From Erwinia sp. 198 (lineage in GTDB: Bacteria > Pseudomonadota > Gammaproteobacteria > Enterobacterales > Enterobacteriaceae): a stretch of 64,000 nt of DNA. Location: positions 1 through 64,000 of the forward strand of contig NZ_RHUM01000004.1 in assembly GCF_003937915.1 (NCBI RefSeq), given 5' to 3'. Below are positions 34,634 to 44,303 of this stretch, piece by piece (the first letter of the stretch is position 1; each line of letters starts with the position of its first letter). The translations under genes and the position numbers were made by a program. The notes below the pieces were generated by a model, which worked only from the letters and a program-made list of their open reading frames with translations, searched no databases and had not been told where the DNA came from.

Positions 34634-35312
34634 CGTCGTCGTCAAACCCGCCGTTGTCGAAATCATTATCGTAGTCGCTGGCGTAATCCTGCGGCAGTCC
34701 GGCATCCTGATTCAGGAACGGCGCGTCGGTGCCGTTGTTAAACGTATCCAGATTATTGTCGAAACTTTCCTGCGGTAGCGCCGGTTCGTTAATAATGTTT
34801 ACGATCTCTTCCGGCTGCGAGTGGTGGAACATGCTGGTCAACATGTCCGCCATCACTACGCCGCCCGCCACGCCAACCGCCGTCTGTAGCGCGCCGCCTA
34901 AAAAGCCGCGGCCAGCCGAAGGCGCTGCGGGCGCAGAATAGGGCTGCTGCGCGTTATTCCACGGCTGCTGCTGCTGCGCATTGCCCCAGGCCGACTGCTG
35001 CTGTGGCGCGCTGTAGGATTGCTGCTGCTGCTGACGGCCGCCGCCAAAAAGGCCGGAAAGAAAGCCACCGCTGCTCTGCTGCGGCTGGGCCGCCAGCTTC
35101 GCTTCTAATTCGCTCACCCTATTGTTCAGCTGTTTCAGGGCCGCCTCCTGGATCAGGATCGCCTGCGCCATGTAATAGGGCGCGCCCGGCTGCTGCTGAA
35201 GCTGCTGCTGGATCAGTTTCTCCGCGGCGGCATCACGCGGTCCGGACTGGGTTTCAGCCTGTTTCAGTCGGCCAAACAGGCTTTCAATTAACTTTTGTTC
35301 TTCGCTCTGCAT
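34620..35312 (-). CDS. DUF2076 domain protein, 230 aa
   Basis: A soluble protein with an N-terminal helical head (MQSEEQKLIESLFGRLKQAE, AAAEKLIQQQLQQQPGAPYY, MAQAILIQEAALKQLNNRVSELEAKL), a Gln- and Gly-rich linker (about 75-125) and a glycine-zipper segment GRGFLGGALQTAVGVAGGVVMADML, then an acidic, aromatic tail ending DDDDSFV. This order is that of DUF2076 proteins, whose function is unknown; the low-complexity Q/G region suggests a phase-separating or scaffolding role, an inference. It lies convergent to yaiI. Confidence 0.88.
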   Translation of the reverse strand: MQSEEQKLIESLFGRLKQAETQSGPRDAAAEKLIQQQLQQQPGAPYYMAQAILIQEAALKQLNNRVSELEAKLAAQPQQSSGGFLSGLFGGGRQQQQQSYSAPQQQSAWGNAQQQQPWNNAQQPYSAPAAPSAGRGFLGGALQTAVGVAGGVVMADMLTSMFHHSQPEEIVNIINEPALPQESFDNNLDTFNNGTDAPFLNQDAGLPQDYASDYDNDFDNGGFDDDDSFV

Positions 35313-35421
35313 AAGAGATCCTCATTAACGGGCTGTTCCCTTATTTTGGGGCAGAATCGGGGAAAGTAAACGGGGTTCGGGTAAGGAAATGTTGCCGGGC
35401 CTGCCGCCGGGTCAAAATGCG

Positions 35422-35439
35422 TGTAACGCAATATTTACA
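35422..35439 (+). promoter_or_regulatory. TyrR box upstream of aroL
   Basis: TGTAAC-N6-TTTACA differs from the palindromic TyrR consensus TGTAAA-N6-TTTACA at one base. It lies about 175 bases before the aroL start. A weaker TGTAAA-containing half lies at 35492. In E. coli, TyrR represses aroL through several such boxes. Confidence 0.75.
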
Positions 35440-35610
35440 TGCTATTTTTGTTTTATATCAAAAAGATGAATAGTTCAGCCCCGGCAGGTGGTGTAAAGAA
35501 AAAGTGACTGCTGGTGACGGACAAAAATTCTCGGTATGATGCCTGCCTCTCATTATTCACTGCCGGTTGCTGCTAAGCGGCCAGTAAACAAGGCTGAGGA
35601 ATTTTTCGCC

Positions 35611-36135
35611 ATGTCCTTACCCCTCTATCTTATCGGCGCGCGCGGCTGCGGAAAAACCACGGTTGGTCAGGCATTGGCGCTGGCGCTGGGCTACGCCTTC
35701 AGCGATACGGACAAACATCTGCAGCAGATCACCGGACTGACCGTCACCGAAATTGTTGCGGCTGAAGGGTGGCAGGGATTCCGGCAGCGCGAGTCGCTTT
35801 CTTTACAGGCGGTAACGGCCGATCGGACGGTTATTGCTACCGGCGGCGGCATGGTGCTGGCAGGGGAAAATCGGCAATTTATGCGCGAGCATGGCCAGGT
35901 TATCTATCTGAAAGCCGATGCCGCCGTGCTGGCCGCCAGGCTGGAAGCCTATCCGGAACAGGCGCAGCGCCCCACGCTGACGGGCCGTCCTGTCGCTGAG
36001 GAGATGGTCGAAGTGCTGGCCGCCCGTGATAAGCTTTATCATGAGGCGGCCCACTATATTATCGATGCCATGCAGCAACCTGAGGCCGTGGTGGAAGAAA
36101 TTATTAGCGCGCTGGCGCTGGCTCGCGCCAGTTAA
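35611..36135 (+). CDS. aroL: Shikimate kinase II
   Basis: A 174-residue P-loop kinase that phosphorylates shikimate at the 3-hydroxyl in aromatic amino-acid synthesis. The N-terminus [20 protein letters not shown] carries Walker A (GARGCGKTT, residues 9-17). The shikimate-binding [11 protein letters not shown] and the lid region RPTLTGRP follow; [10 protein letters not shown] is the conserved GGG strand. Length equals E. coli AroL. GAGGA lies about 10 bases upstream. Upstream TyrR box and the yaiA-aroM order behind it confirm the AroL rather than AroK identity. Confidence 0.97.
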   Translation: MSLPLYLIGARGCGKTTVGQALALALGYAFSDTDKHLQQITGLTVTEIVAAEGWQGFRQRESLSLQAVTADRTVIATGGGMVLAGENRQFMREHGQVIYLKADAAVLAARLEAYPEQAQRPTLTGRPVAEEMVEVLAARDKLYHEAAHYIIDAMQQPEAVVEEIISALALARAS

Positions 36136-36264
36136 ACATACGATTTTTCCCAAGTTGTGCAGAGCGGACAGAGAATTATCAGGCTTTGTCTATACTTGAA
36201 GTACGGAAGCTGGCCATGCGGTAAATCCCGGCCAGCTCGGTAACACTTTAAGGAGGGAAAAGAT

Positions 36265-36456
36265 ATGCCTGGCAGACCGCCCTATCCTCGTGAAGCGCAT
36301 ATTGTTCCGATAAAAAAAGGAACGGAAGAAAATTGTGTCACCTGGTACGAACTTCGTGCCGATCATCCTAAACCGGATACGCTAATCAGTGAGCACCAAA
36401 GCGAGCAGGAAGCCGTCGACGCTAAAGCTCGTTATGAAGATATCGAAAAAGAGTAA
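36265..36456 (+). CDS. yaiA: YaiA small protein
   Basis: A 63-residue soluble protein, [20 protein letters not shown]... ending ARYEDIEKE, nearly the same as E. coli YaiA (PPYPREA, [14 protein letters not shown], LISEHxxxQEA). Function unknown. AGGAGG lies 8 bases before the start. In E. coli aroL and yaiA are cotranscribed; here 129 bases separate them. Confidence 0.95.
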   Translation: MPGRPPYPREAHIVPIKKGTEENCVTWYELRADHPKPDTLISEHQSEQEAVDAKARYEDIEKE

Positions 36457-36838
36457 CGTATGACGGCATGGACGCCGTAAAACACCGGGACACAGCAAAG
36501 CGTGGTTAAAATGTAAGCGCTACCAATTGTAATTCAGGCGAATCTTCTGCCAAAACGACCGCTGCTGTTGCGACAGCAAGCTGTTTGGTTCAAGCGAAAA
36601 ATAATTTTGCGGCAGAAGACAAATTACCAACATAATTTGCTGTGTATTCATATTTATATCATGGGATGCGGGCTTGACCTGAAGCGACTGGCGTCATATT
36701 TTCGCTGCAAGTTTATAAGCCTGACGCTTCCATCGCCTTTAACTGGACAGACCATTGACCGAGATCTTCACCACTCCGCTTTCCCATCCAAATCCGTCTT
36801 CTTTTTCCGGAACTGATATCCTGTTTTCCGGAAGTTTT
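36457..36838. other. Intergenic region between yaiA and aroM
   Basis: About 380 bases. An upstream extension of the aroM frame (from 36755) lacks a ribosome site and is not used. A possible operator-like GTAAGCGCTACC lies near 36511. No terminator was clear. Confidence 0.4.
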
Positions 36839-37546
36839 ATGTCCGATGTGTTCAATGATGCAGAAAGCAACACCCATAAACTGGCTACCTTAACTTTAGG
36901 AAAGGCGCCCCGCAGAGATCTGCTGCCTCTGCTGCTGGAACACCTGCCTGAAGAGAATATCGCGCACTTCGGATTGCTTGACGGTCTTTCAGCGGCCGAC
37001 ATCGAACAGCGTTATGGGCCGGTAGCGGGCGAAAAGGTGACGATGACGCACATGGAGGATGGTTCTTTCGTCATTCTCTCTGCTGCCAGGGTCGAGGCAT
37101 CCCTGCAAACGCTGATCGCCAGGCTGGAAGCGGAAGGGTTTGAAAATATTCTGGTTCTTTGCGCAGGCGAGTATAAAAACCTGAAGACGAGCAGCGCTGT
37201 TGTGCTGGATCCATACCGTATGCTGCCGCCGCTGGTTAACGCCATTACCGATGGTCATCAGGTCGGCGTCATGGTGGCGCGAAAAGAATATCTGGGCGAG
37301 CAGGCCTATAAGTGGCAAAGTCTGTCTTCAAGACCTCGCTTTGCCGTGGCCAACCCCTGGGTAAAACACGACGACGAACTGATTGACGCCGCGCTGCAGC
37401 TTCAGGAGCAGGGCGCCGATGTCGTGGTGCTGGACTGCCTGGGCTATCAGCAGCGCCATCGTGATTTCTTACAAAAACTGCTGGGTATCCCTGTACTGCT
37501 CTCCAACGTGCTGCTGGCCGGACTGGCCGCAGAGCTGGTAGCTTAA
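36839..37546 (+). CDS. aroM: AroM family protein
   Basis: A 235-residue soluble protein starting [20 protein letters not shown], with [19 protein letters not shown] near the start, [18 protein letters not shown] in the middle and [18 protein letters not shown] with VPVLLSN-like [11 protein letters not shown] near the end. It resembles the Asp/Glu-racemase fold with cysteines in the two typical places, but the enzymatic role is unproved. The family lies next to aroL and yaiA in many enterobacteria. GGAAG precedes the ATG at 36839. Confidence 0.92.
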   Translation: MSDVFNDAESNTHKLATLTLGKAPRRDLLPLLLEHLPEENIAHFGLLDGLSAADIEQRYGPVAGEKVTMTHMEDGSFVILSAARVEASLQTLIARLEAEGFENILVLCAGEYKNLKTSSAVVLDPYRMLPPLVNAITDGHQVGVMVARKEYLGEQAYKWQSLSSRPRFAVANPWVKHDDELIDAALQLQEQGADVVVLDCLGYQQRHRDFLQKLLGIPVLLSNVLLAGLAAELVA

Positions 37547-37590
37547 CGATTACGGGCCGCCCGTTTTCATCTCTGATAAAGGATAGTGCC

Positions 37591-37881
37591 ATGCTCAACG
37601 TCAGCGAGTACTTTGAAGGAAAAGTGAAATCGATCGGTTTTGACAGCGCCAGCACAGGGCGCGCCAGCGTCGGCGTGATGGCGGAAGGGGAGTATACTTT
37701 TGGCACCGGCGATCCGGAAGAGATGACCGTGGTCAGCGGCTCGCTTAAAGTGCTACTACCGGGCGAAACCGAATGGCGTCACTACGATCCGGGCCAGGTT
37801 TTCAACGTCCCGGGCCACAGCGAGTTTCACCTGCAGGTGGCCGAACCTTCTTCCTACCTTTGCCGTTACCTGAAAGCGTGA
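37591..37881 (+). CDS. ppnP: Pyrimidine/purine nucleoside phosphorylase PpnP
   Basis: A 96-residue cupin protein (formerly YaiE). [20 protein letters not shown] is the family N-terminus, and [20 protein letters not shown] followed by VNVP-like [23 protein letters not shown] completes the small beta-barrel. It splits many nucleosides with phosphate to base and ribose-1-phosphate. AGGATAG precedes the ATG. A hairpin directly follows, separating it from rdgC on the other strand. Confidence 0.97.
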   Translation: MLNVSEYFEGKVKSIGFDSASTGRASVGVMAEGEYTFGTGDPEEMTVVSGSLKVLLPGETEWRHYDPGQVFNVPGHSEFHLQVAEPSSYLCRYLKA

Positions 37882-37887
37882 TGCAGA

Positions 37888-37907
37888 GAGGCCGGGCATC
37901 CGGCCTC
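37888..37907. terminator. Hairpin between ppnP and rdgC
   Basis: A perfect GAGGCCGG/CCGGCCTC stem with a 4-base loop lies between two convergent genes. Confidence 0.7.
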
Positions 37908-37917
37908 CGTGCTTTGC

Positions 37918-38829
37918 TTAACGCTGCGCCTCGCCGCCCAGCGCTTCGATAGTATTGGCTATCAGTGCAGACAGCTCGCTGGTCATCAGGATAAAGTCGG
38001 CATCAAAGCGTGCCGCCACGTCTTCCCTGTCGATATCGTCATTCTGCTCGCGCAGCGTATCGGCGAACTTCAGGCGTTTCAACGATCCGTCGTCCGACAG
38101 CAGCAGCTGCACGCGTTCCTGCCAGTCCAGCGCCAGCTTCGTTACCAGCTTGCCCGCTTCGATATGATTGGCGATCTCATCGCACACCAGATCCTGCTTC
38201 TTACAGCGGATAACGCCGCCGTCTTCCAGCAGCGCTTTCAGCTCCGCTTCATCCATCAGCGCAAAGCCCGCTGGCGTATCGCCGGAGCGAACCCATTCGG
38301 TCAACGTCAGCTCAATCGGGCTTTCCAGCGTTAGCGGCACCACCGGCAGCGACCCCAGGCTTTTACGCAGCAGGGCCAGCGTATCTTCCGCTTTTTTGGC
38401 GCTGGCGCAGTCAACCATAATCATGTTGTTAACGGTGTCGATCCAGACAAAGGACTGGCTGAAGCGGCTGAAGGCGCGCGGCAGCAGGCTGTGCAGCACT
38501 TCATCCTTTAACGAATCCTTTTCTGTTTTCTTCAGCTTGCGCTGCTGCTCCGCTTCCAGCCTGCTGATTTTCGCTTCCAGCGCCTGTTTGATCACCGGCG
38601 ACGGCAGAATTTTTTCCTCTTTGCGGGCGCAGATCAGGATTTGTCCGTTATTGACGTGGGTCAGCGCATCGCTTTTGGAGCCCATTGGCGCGACCCAGCC
38701 GGTTTTCGCCATGTCCTGACTGCCGCAGGGAGTGAAAGAGAATGCCTCAAGTTGTTTTTCCATTTCGTCTGCCGCCAGCGGGATCTCGCGATTCAGACGA
38801 TATACCATCAAATTTTTAAACCACAGCAT
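37918..38829 (-). CDS. rdgC: Recombination-associated protein RdgC
   Basis: A 303-residue protein, equal to E. coli RdgC. From ATG 38829 it begins [37 protein letters not shown] and [20 protein letters not shown] are family marks; the rest covers the ring-forming domain. RdgC dimers encircle double-stranded DNA without sequence preference and moderate RecA activity at replication forks. A longer upstream extension has no ribosome site; GGGAAAGT precedes the chosen start. Confidence 0.97.
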   Translation of the reverse strand: MLWFKNLMVYRLNREIPLAADEMEKQLEAFSFTPCGSQDMAKTGWVAPMGSKSDALTHVNNGQILICARKEEKILPSPVIKQALEAKISRLEAEQQRKLKKTEKDSLKDEVLHSLLPRAFSRFSQSFVWIDTVNNMIMVDCASAKKAEDTLALLRKSLGSLPVVPLTLESPIELTLTEWVRSGDTPAGFALMDEAELKALLEDGGVIRCKKQDLVCDEIANHIEAGKLVTKLALDWQERVQLLLSDDGSLKRLKFADTLREQNDDIDREDVAARFDADFILMTSELSALIANTIEALGGEAQR

Positions 38830-38921
38830 TGTACTTTCCCTCTCCGGCGCGTCATGCGCGCTCATTCAAAGTCAGCGCGCATGATAGCGAATCGGCGACG
38901 GGGTTTCATTGCCTTTTGTCG

Positions 38922-40286
38922 TTATTCTCCGGCCAGCATCGTATCGCGCGGCGCGCTGGCGCGCTGGGCTTTCGTCAGCAGGAAATAGCCGTAGCCAGCG
39001 GCCATTAACAGCGCAAACAGCCCGCCGATAACCGGGTTGAACCACAGCATCGCCCCCAGGCAGACCAGCGCCAGCAGCAGCGCGATGCCGGGCACGACAG
39101 GGTAGCCCGGCGCGCGAAAACTGCGTTCCAGATCCGGCGCGCTACGCCGCAGGCGGAACAGGCTTAACATACTCATCAGGTACATTACGATGGCGCCAAA
39201 CACTGCCATAGCGATCATCGCCGCCGTCAGCGTCATGCCCTGAAGGTTGATCCAGCCGTCGCTTAAAATGGCGGCGATACCAATCACGCCGCCTGCGATA
39301 ATAGCGCGGTGCGGCGTCTGAAAACGGGAAAGCTTCGCCAGCCCGGCGGGCAGGTAGCCCGCGCGCGAAAGCGCGAAGAACTGGCGCGAATAGCCAAGAA
39401 TAATGCCGTGGAAGCTGGCGATCAGGCCAAAAAGACCGATCCAGACCAGCATATGCATCCAGTTAGAATGCTCGCCAACAATCATTTTCATGGCCTGCGG
39501 TAACGGATCGTTGATGTCCGAAAGCCTGCGCCAGTCGCCGGCGCCGCCCGCCAGCAGCATCACGCCAATCGCCAGCAGCACCAGGGTCAGGATCCCGGCG
39601 ATATACGCCTTAGGGATGGTGCGTTTGGGATCGCAGGCCTCTTCGGCCGCCATCGCCGCGCCTTCAATGGCCAGGAAAAACCAGATGGCGAAAGGGATAG
39701 CGGCAAAAATGCCGGAGACGGCGGGCAGGCCGAAGCTCTCGCTACCCGCCCAGCCGTGCGCGGTAAAATTGCTCAGGCTGAAGCCCGGCGCGACCACGCC
39801 CATAAACACCAGCAGCTCGATCACCGCCAGCACCGTCACCACCAGTTCAAACATCGCCGCCAGCCTGACGCCCAGGATATTCAGCGTCATAAAAATCAGG
39901 TAAGCGCCGACCGCGGCATACTTAGGATCCAGCCCCGGATACTGCACGTTAAGGTAGGCGCCGATGGCCATAGCGATGGCCGGGGGAGCGAAGACAAACT
40001 CAATCAGCGTTGCCATACCGGCGATCAGCCCGCCGATTTCGCCAAAGGCGCGGCGGCTGTAGGCGAAAGGGCCACCCGCGTGCGGAAGCGCCGTCGTCAG
40101 TTCGGTAAAGCTGAAGATAAAGCAGGTGTACATAAGGGCGATCAGGGAGGTCGTCACCAGAAAGCCCATCGTGCCCGCCACGCCCCAGCCGTAGCTCCAG
40201 CCGAAATATTCGCCGGAAATGACCAGGCCCACCGCAATGCCCCACAAATGTATCGTGCCCAGACCAGGCTTTAGCTTGCTTGTCAT
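38922..40286 (-). CDS. Ethanolamine-type permease (amino acid/polyamine/organocation family)
   Basis: A 454-residue inner-membrane transporter with twelve predicted helices. GIAVGLVISGEYFGWSYGWG near the start is the signature of the ethanolamine permease Eat; further marks are ELTTALPHAGGPFAYSRRAF, FLAIEGAAMAAEEACDPKRT and YSRQFFALSRAGYLP. Ethanolamine is the likely substrate by family. It is divergent from the kinase gene across a 220-base intergenic region. No eut enzyme genes lie nearby. Not present at this place in E. coli, where rdgC is followed by mak. Confidence 0.85.
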   Translation of the reverse strand: MTSKLKPGLGTIHLWGIAVGLVISGEYFGWSYGWGVAGTMGFLVTTSLIALMYTCFIFSFTELTTALPHAGGPFAYSRRAFGEIGGLIAGMATLIEFVFAPPAIAMAIGAYLNVQYPGLDPKYAAVGAYLIFMTLNILGVRLAAMFELVVTVLAVIELLVFMGVVAPGFSLSNFTAHGWAGSESFGLPAVSGIFAAIPFAIWFFLAIEGAAMAAEEACDPKRTIPKAYIAGILTLVLLAIGVMLLAGGAGDWRRLSDINDPLPQAMKMIVGEHSNWMHMLVWIGLFGLIASFHGIILGYSRQFFALSRAGYLPAGLAKLSRFQTPHRAIIAGGVIGIAAILSDGWINLQGMTLTAAMIAMAVFGAIVMYLMSMLSLFRLRRSAPDLERSFRAPGYPVVPGIALLLALVCLGAMLWFNPVIGGLFALLMAAGYGYFLLTKAQRASAPRDTMLAGE

Positions 40287-40507
40287 ATCGCTGTTCCCGC
40301 CAGTAAGTGTTGATTGATAATGCAGCCGTCGTCCCGGGGAAACTTGACGCGGGCGTAAGGATTTTTGCGCTCTGCTGTCAACTCACAAGCAAAAAAAGTG
40401 CCCGCTGTACGCTAAAGTCAAAAGAGGGTTACCTGCGGTCAAGCGATTGAGGAAGCGTCACGCCATGCTGGTTCAGGCCGTATAAACTTCTTTCGGGAGC
40501 TACACTG

Positions 40508-41509
40508 ATGACCAGCCAATATGACGACCTTACCAATGCCGCGCTGCTGGCGCTTGCTCACCGCGCGCTGAGCCGCTATCCGGCCGCTTTACAGGGCAAG
40601 CTCAGCCTGCTTTGCCGCTCAGAGAACGCCACCTTTCTGCTGGAGGCCGCCGGAAAACGCTATGCGCTGCGCCTGCATCGCGGCAATTATCATCAGCGCG
40701 CCGATATCCTCAGCGAGCTGCACTGGCTGGACGCGCTGCGCGAAACGGGCATCGTGGTGCCGCAGGCGCTTGCCGATCGGCAAGGGCAGAACGTCCAGGA
40801 TTTGCGGCTGGCGGACGGCAGCCTGCGCCACGCAGTGCTGTTTGACTGGATCGAAGGCGAAATGCCGGGCACCGATGTCGATCCTCGAGCGTTTCAGGAT
40901 CTTGGCCAAATCACCGCGCGGCTGCATCAACACAGCAAAAGCTGGCAGAAACCGGCGGGTTTCCAGCGCATCATCTGGGATCATCACACCATGGTCAGCC
41001 CGCAAAGCCACTGGGGCGACTGGCGGGACGCGCCGGGCTTACCGCGCGCCGATTGCGGCGTGGTTGAGCAGGCGATAGTCCGCATTGGTGAGGAGCTGGC
41101 CGGATTTGGCAAAGATCCTAGCCGTTACGGTCTGATCCACGCCGATCTGCGTCTGACCAATTTGCTACAGCACAAAGGCGAAACGCGAGTGATTGACTTC
41201 GACGATTGCGGTATGGGCTGGTATCTGCACGATCTTGCGGCAGCCATCAGCTTTGTAGAGCACCATCCTCGTGCAGCGGAATGGATAGAGAACTGGATCA
41301 AAGGCTATGAGCAGGTGGCGCATATCAGCGACGCGGAGCTGGCGCTGGTGCCGACGCTGCTTATCCAGCGCCGTATTCAGCTGCTGGCCTGGGTCGGCTC
41401 GCACGCGCAAACCGCGATGGCGCTGAGCCTGGGGCCGCAGTGGGCTAATCATTCGGTACGCCTCTGCCATCGCTACCTTGAAACCAGCGAGCTGCCGGTG
41501 GGCGCCTAG
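40508..41509 (+). CDS. Phosphotransferase-family kinase (APH/hydroxylysine-kinase-like)
   Basis: A 333-residue cytoplasmic kinase of the aminoglycoside phosphotransferase fold. The catalytic loop is HADLRLTN with H211, D213 and N218, and the Mg-binding Asp is in VIDFDDCG (D230). The N-lobe includes RSENATFLLEAAGKRYALRLHR. The family contains homoserine, choline, hydroxylysine and Ser/Thr kinases, so the small-molecule acceptor is not given by sequence. Gene context (permease on the divergent strand, AraC regulator next) suggests a hydroxylated amine; this is inference. Confidence 0.82.
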   Translation: MTSQYDDLTNAALLALAHRALSRYPAALQGKLSLLCRSENATFLLEAAGKRYALRLHRGNYHQRADILSELHWLDALRETGIVVPQALADRQGQNVQDLRLADGSLRHAVLFDWIEGEMPGTDVDPRAFQDLGQITARLHQHSKSWQKPAGFQRIIWDHHTMVSPQSHWGDWRDAPGLPRADCGVVEQAIVRIGEELAGFGKDPSRYGLIHADLRLTNLLQHKGETRVIDFDDCGMGWYLHDLAAAISFVEHHPRAAEWIENWIKGYEQVAHISDAELALVPTLLIQRRIQLLAWVGSHAQTAMALSLGPQWANHSVRLCHRYLETSELPVGA

Positions 41510-41571
41510 CCGCCAGCTGGTATAGAAATTGCTGAGTAAGCAGAATGTTTTTTGCAGCGAGGCGATAAACG

Positions 41572-42624
41572 ATGGAAAGTGGAGCGATCAAACGGCCTGA
41601 GATGGCGGCGGTGCTGAATGCTGGCTGTAACCATGGCGTGCTGGCCGCCGCTGCCAGCGGCCTCGGTGAATTTATCACGGAAAAAGGCGGCGACGTCGAC
41701 CGCATTTTCGGCGTCAGCGGCATCGATCCGGAGCAGCTCGCCAGCCCGACGCTGAGCCTGGGGCTGGTTAATTACTGCCGGGTGATGGAGGAGGCGGCGC
41801 GCTGCTCGGGGTTTGATAACTTCGGTTTGCACTACGGCAGACAGTTTAAACCGCAGTCATTGGGCCTGATTGGCTATGTCGGGCTTTGCTCCGCCACGCT
41901 GGAACAGGCGCTGCACAATGTCGTCAACGCTTTTCCCTGGCATCAGCATGATACCCTGACGCGGCTGACCGACAAAGGCGACTGCTGGCGTCTGGACTAC
42001 CAGGTGCGCCACGGCGCGATTTTATGCCGCAGGCAGGACGCTGAGCTGACAATGGGCATGTTTATGAATCTGATCCGCCACGTTGCCGGCAGGCACTGGG
42101 CGCCAAGAGAAGTGCACTTTGAACATCCTCGCCCCGAGCAGTGGCATGAACACTGCAAAGTCTTTGACGCGCCGGTTTGGTTTGAACAGCCCTGCAATGC
42201 CATGATCATTCCTAAAAAAGATCTGGCGCGCGCAATGCCGGAAAGCGATCCGATGCTGCTGCTGGTGATGCAGGACGCGATTCGACGTCTGAACAGCGCG
42301 ACGCCGCGCCAGACAGTGGTCGATCGGGCGCGTTCGCAGGTGCGTCTGATGCTGATGCAGGGCGAACCGGCGCTGCCCGAGGTGGCGGAAAAAATGGGGA
42401 TGTCGAGCTGGTCGCTGCAGCGCCGCCTGCGCGAAGAGAACCTGAGCTTCACCGCGCTGGTGGACAAGGTGCGCTGCGAGCTGGCGACCTGGTATTTGCA
42501 GCAGCGGCAGCTGCCGGTATCCGAAATGGCGCTGCTGCTGGGTTATTCAGAGGCCAGCGCCTTTTCGCGCGCTTTTCGGCGCTGGTTTGGCGTCAGCCCG
42601 CGCCAGTGGCGGCAGGCCAGCTAG
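41572..42624 (+). CDS. AraC-family regulator with Arabinose_bd-like N-terminal domain
   Basis: A 350-residue DNA-binding protein. The N-terminal domain (about 1-245) has the OruR/ArgR-type pattern VNYCRVMEEAARCSGFDNFGLHYG and SLGLIGYVGLCSATLEQAL; the C-terminal double helix-turn-helix is in PALPEVAEKMGMSSWSLQRR and LPVSEMALLLGYSEASAFSR, closing with RRWFGVSPRQWRQ. It follows the kinase after 62 bases on the same strand and probably controls kinase and the divergent permease. The effector is unknown. Confidence 0.85.
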   Translation: MESGAIKRPEMAAVLNAGCNHGVLAAAASGLGEFITEKGGDVDRIFGVSGIDPEQLASPTLSLGLVNYCRVMEEAARCSGFDNFGLHYGRQFKPQSLGLIGYVGLCSATLEQALHNVVNAFPWHQHDTLTRLTDKGDCWRLDYQVRHGAILCRRQDAELTMGMFMNLIRHVAGRHWAPREVHFEHPRPEQWHEHCKVFDAPVWFEQPCNAMIIPKKDLARAMPESDPMLLLVMQDAIRRLNSATPRQTVVDRARSQVRLMLMQGEPALPEVAEKMGMSSWSLQRRLREENLSFTALVDKVRCELATWYLQQRQLPVSEMALLLGYSEASAFSRAFRRWFGVSPRQWRQAS

Positions 42625-43022
42625 TCAGGCTTCAGCTCGATAACCATTGAGGCCGGCAGCGAAGGTGGCGGCGGCGGCAGGTTTTCCGCGCTGCCGATCA
42701 CGCCCCATGCCTTCAGGCAGAGCTGTTCATCGCCCTGGGTACTCTGTACGCCGTAGCGGCCGTTCTGGCGCCAGGTGACGGTGACGGTACAGGCGCGTCC
42801 ATGATAGCGATGCGCATTGTAAAAATTGCGCTGGATGCCGTACTGCATCTCGGCAAAATAGCGACAGTTATTCTCCGTGCGGCCGCTACAGGCTTTGTCC
42901 GCCCACGCCTGCATCTCCTGCGGCGTGGCCGGTACAGGACGCGGCTCTTCTGGCGGAGAGTGGCAGGCCGTCAGCAGCAGCGCCAGCAGCGTCAGTCCGC
43001 TTTTAATCATTCCCGATGGCAT
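42621..43022 (-). CDS. TolA C-terminal-domain-like lipoprotein, 133 aa
   Basis: A lipoprotein: signal MIKSGLTLLALLLTAC inside MPSGMIKSG..., with lipobox LTAC. The mature part has a Pro-rich linker and a domain with NCRYFAEMQYGIQRNFYNAH, RACTVTVTWRQNGRYGVQST and LCLKAWGVI, matching the TolA domain III pattern (C-T-V ... G ... L-C-x-A). That domain in TolA binds the phage g3p and TolB/colicins; a lipoprotein version could interact with Tol-Pal, an inference. GGGA lies 6 bases before the start. It converges on the AraC gene, overlapping by 4 bases. Confidence 0.75.
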   Translation of the reverse strand: MPSGMIKSGLTLLALLLTACHSPPEEPRPVPATPQEMQAWADKACSGRTENNCRYFAEMQYGIQRNFYNAHRYHGRACTVTVTWRQNGRYGVQSTQGDEQLCLKAWGVIGSAENLPPPPPSLPASMVIELKPD

Positions 43023-43260
43023 TTTTTTCCCATGATTACTAAAGGTTTTCTGATGTAAGCCGATAGTTTAGCCTGTTAGCCTCAGGCTGACAGGTTATTC
43101 CGGCGATCCTGGGCCATTTACAGATTATTTCCCTGTCGGGGCCATGCAGTAAAATACCGCTTATTCGTCAATCGCTATTATTTCCTGTGTTTTTCTGCAT
43201 CATTATTGTATTCTGCCCGCGGACGCTGGATGTGTTTTTTTATTCATGGAAAAGAAAAGA

Positions 43261-43938
43261 ATGAAATATCGTTATAACCTTGTTGCTTTTTCTTTATTAA
43301 GCTGCACGCTGCTTAGCGGCTGCGCCACCGAATCCTCCCGAGCTATTGAAGCACCGCAGGTAGCTGCCGCCAGCCAGCCGGTATATCAGGGCGCAAAAAG
43401 CCCGATAGCCATTGGCAAATTCGATAACCGCTCTTCTTATATGAACGGTATTTTCTCTGACGGCGTGGATCGCCTGGGCAATCAGTCCAAAACCATTCTT
43501 ATTACTCATCTGCAACAGACCGGGCGTTTTAACGTGCTGGATCGCGCCAACCTTGATGAGCTGAAAAATGAAGCGGGCTATAAGCACAGTACCCAGTCTA
43601 TTAAAGGCGCGGATTACGTTATTACCGGCGATATTACCGAATTCGGTCGCAAAGAAGTTGGCGATCAGCAGCTGTGGGGTATTCTGGGCCGTGGTAAAAC
43701 CCAGGTAGCCTACGCGAAGGTCAACCTCAACGTTGTCGACGTGGCGACCTCAGAAGTGGTCTACTCCGTGCAGGGCGCGGGCGAATACGCACTCTCCAAC
43801 CGCGAAGTTATCGGTTTTGGCGGCACCGCCAGCTACGACTCCACGCTTAATGGCAAGGTCATGGATCTGGCGGTGCGCGAAGCGGTAAATCATCTGGTCA
43901 GCGGTCTGGAATCAGGCGCGTGGCGTCCGGTTAAATAA
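43261..43938 (+). CDS. CsgG/HfaB-family lipoprotein
   Basis: A 225-residue lipoprotein starting MKYRYNLVAFSLLSCTLLSG with lipobox LSGC. The mature domain reads KSPIAIGKFDNRSSYMNGIF, ILITHLQQTGRFNVLDRANL, GADYVITGDITEFGRK and NVVDVATSEVVYSVQGAGEY, the CsgG (curli secretion channel) fold. It is smaller than CsgG and lacks the transmembrane insertion seen by eye, so it more likely assembles in the periplasm. The ATG at 43261 with GGAAAAG upstream is preferred to the one at 43246. First gene of a three-lipoprotein operon. Confidence 0.85.
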   Translation: MKYRYNLVAFSLLSCTLLSGCATESSRAIEAPQVAAASQPVYQGAKSPIAIGKFDNRSSYMNGIFSDGVDRLGNQSKTILITHLQQTGRFNVLDRANLDELKNEAGYKHSTQSIKGADYVITGDITEFGRKEVGDQQLWGILGRGKTQVAYAKVNLNVVDVATSEVVYSVQGAGEYALSNREVIGFGGTASYDSTLNGKVMDLAVREAVNHLVSGLESGAWRPVK

Positions 43939-43949
43939 CGGAGAAAAAA

Positions 43950-44303
43950 ATGCAAGTGATAAAATATACCGCAGCGGTCGCCACGGCACTGCTGTTAACC
44001 GCCTGCGCGCAGAAAAAAGAAAATATCTATTACTGGGGCGATTACCAGAATTCGCTTTACAGCTTCTATCAAAACGGCAGCGCGCCGGAAAAAGAAATCG
44101 ACACCCTGAATAAAGTGATTGAGCAGGCGAAAGCTAAAAATAAACCGGTGGCGCCGGGCTTACATGCGCAGCTGGGATTACTTTATGCTAATGCCGGCCA
44201 GCCCGATTTAGCTTTTCAGCAATTTACCGCCGAGAAAACGGCTTTTCCTGAATCCGCTTCTTATATGGATTTCCTGATGCGTAATAAGCAGGGAGCAAAA
44301 TAA
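43950..44303 (+). CDS. DUF4810 lipoprotein, 117 aa
   Basis: A lipoprotein with signal MQVIKYTAAVATALLLTAC and lipobox LTAC. The mature part has YYWGDYQNSLYSFYQNGSAP, then helices GLHAQLGLLYANAGQPDLAFQQF that resemble a TPR-like hairpin. These features match DUF4810, typically found between a CsgG-like and a DUF799 gene. Function unknown. It starts 11 bases after the CsgG-like gene and its stop overlaps the next start by one base. Confidence 0.85.
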   Translation: MQVIKYTAAVATALLLTACAQKKENIYYWGDYQNSLYSFYQNGSAPEKEIDTLNKVIEQAKAKNKPVAPGLHAQLGLLYANAGQPDLAFQQFTAEKTAFPESASYMDFLMRNKQGAK

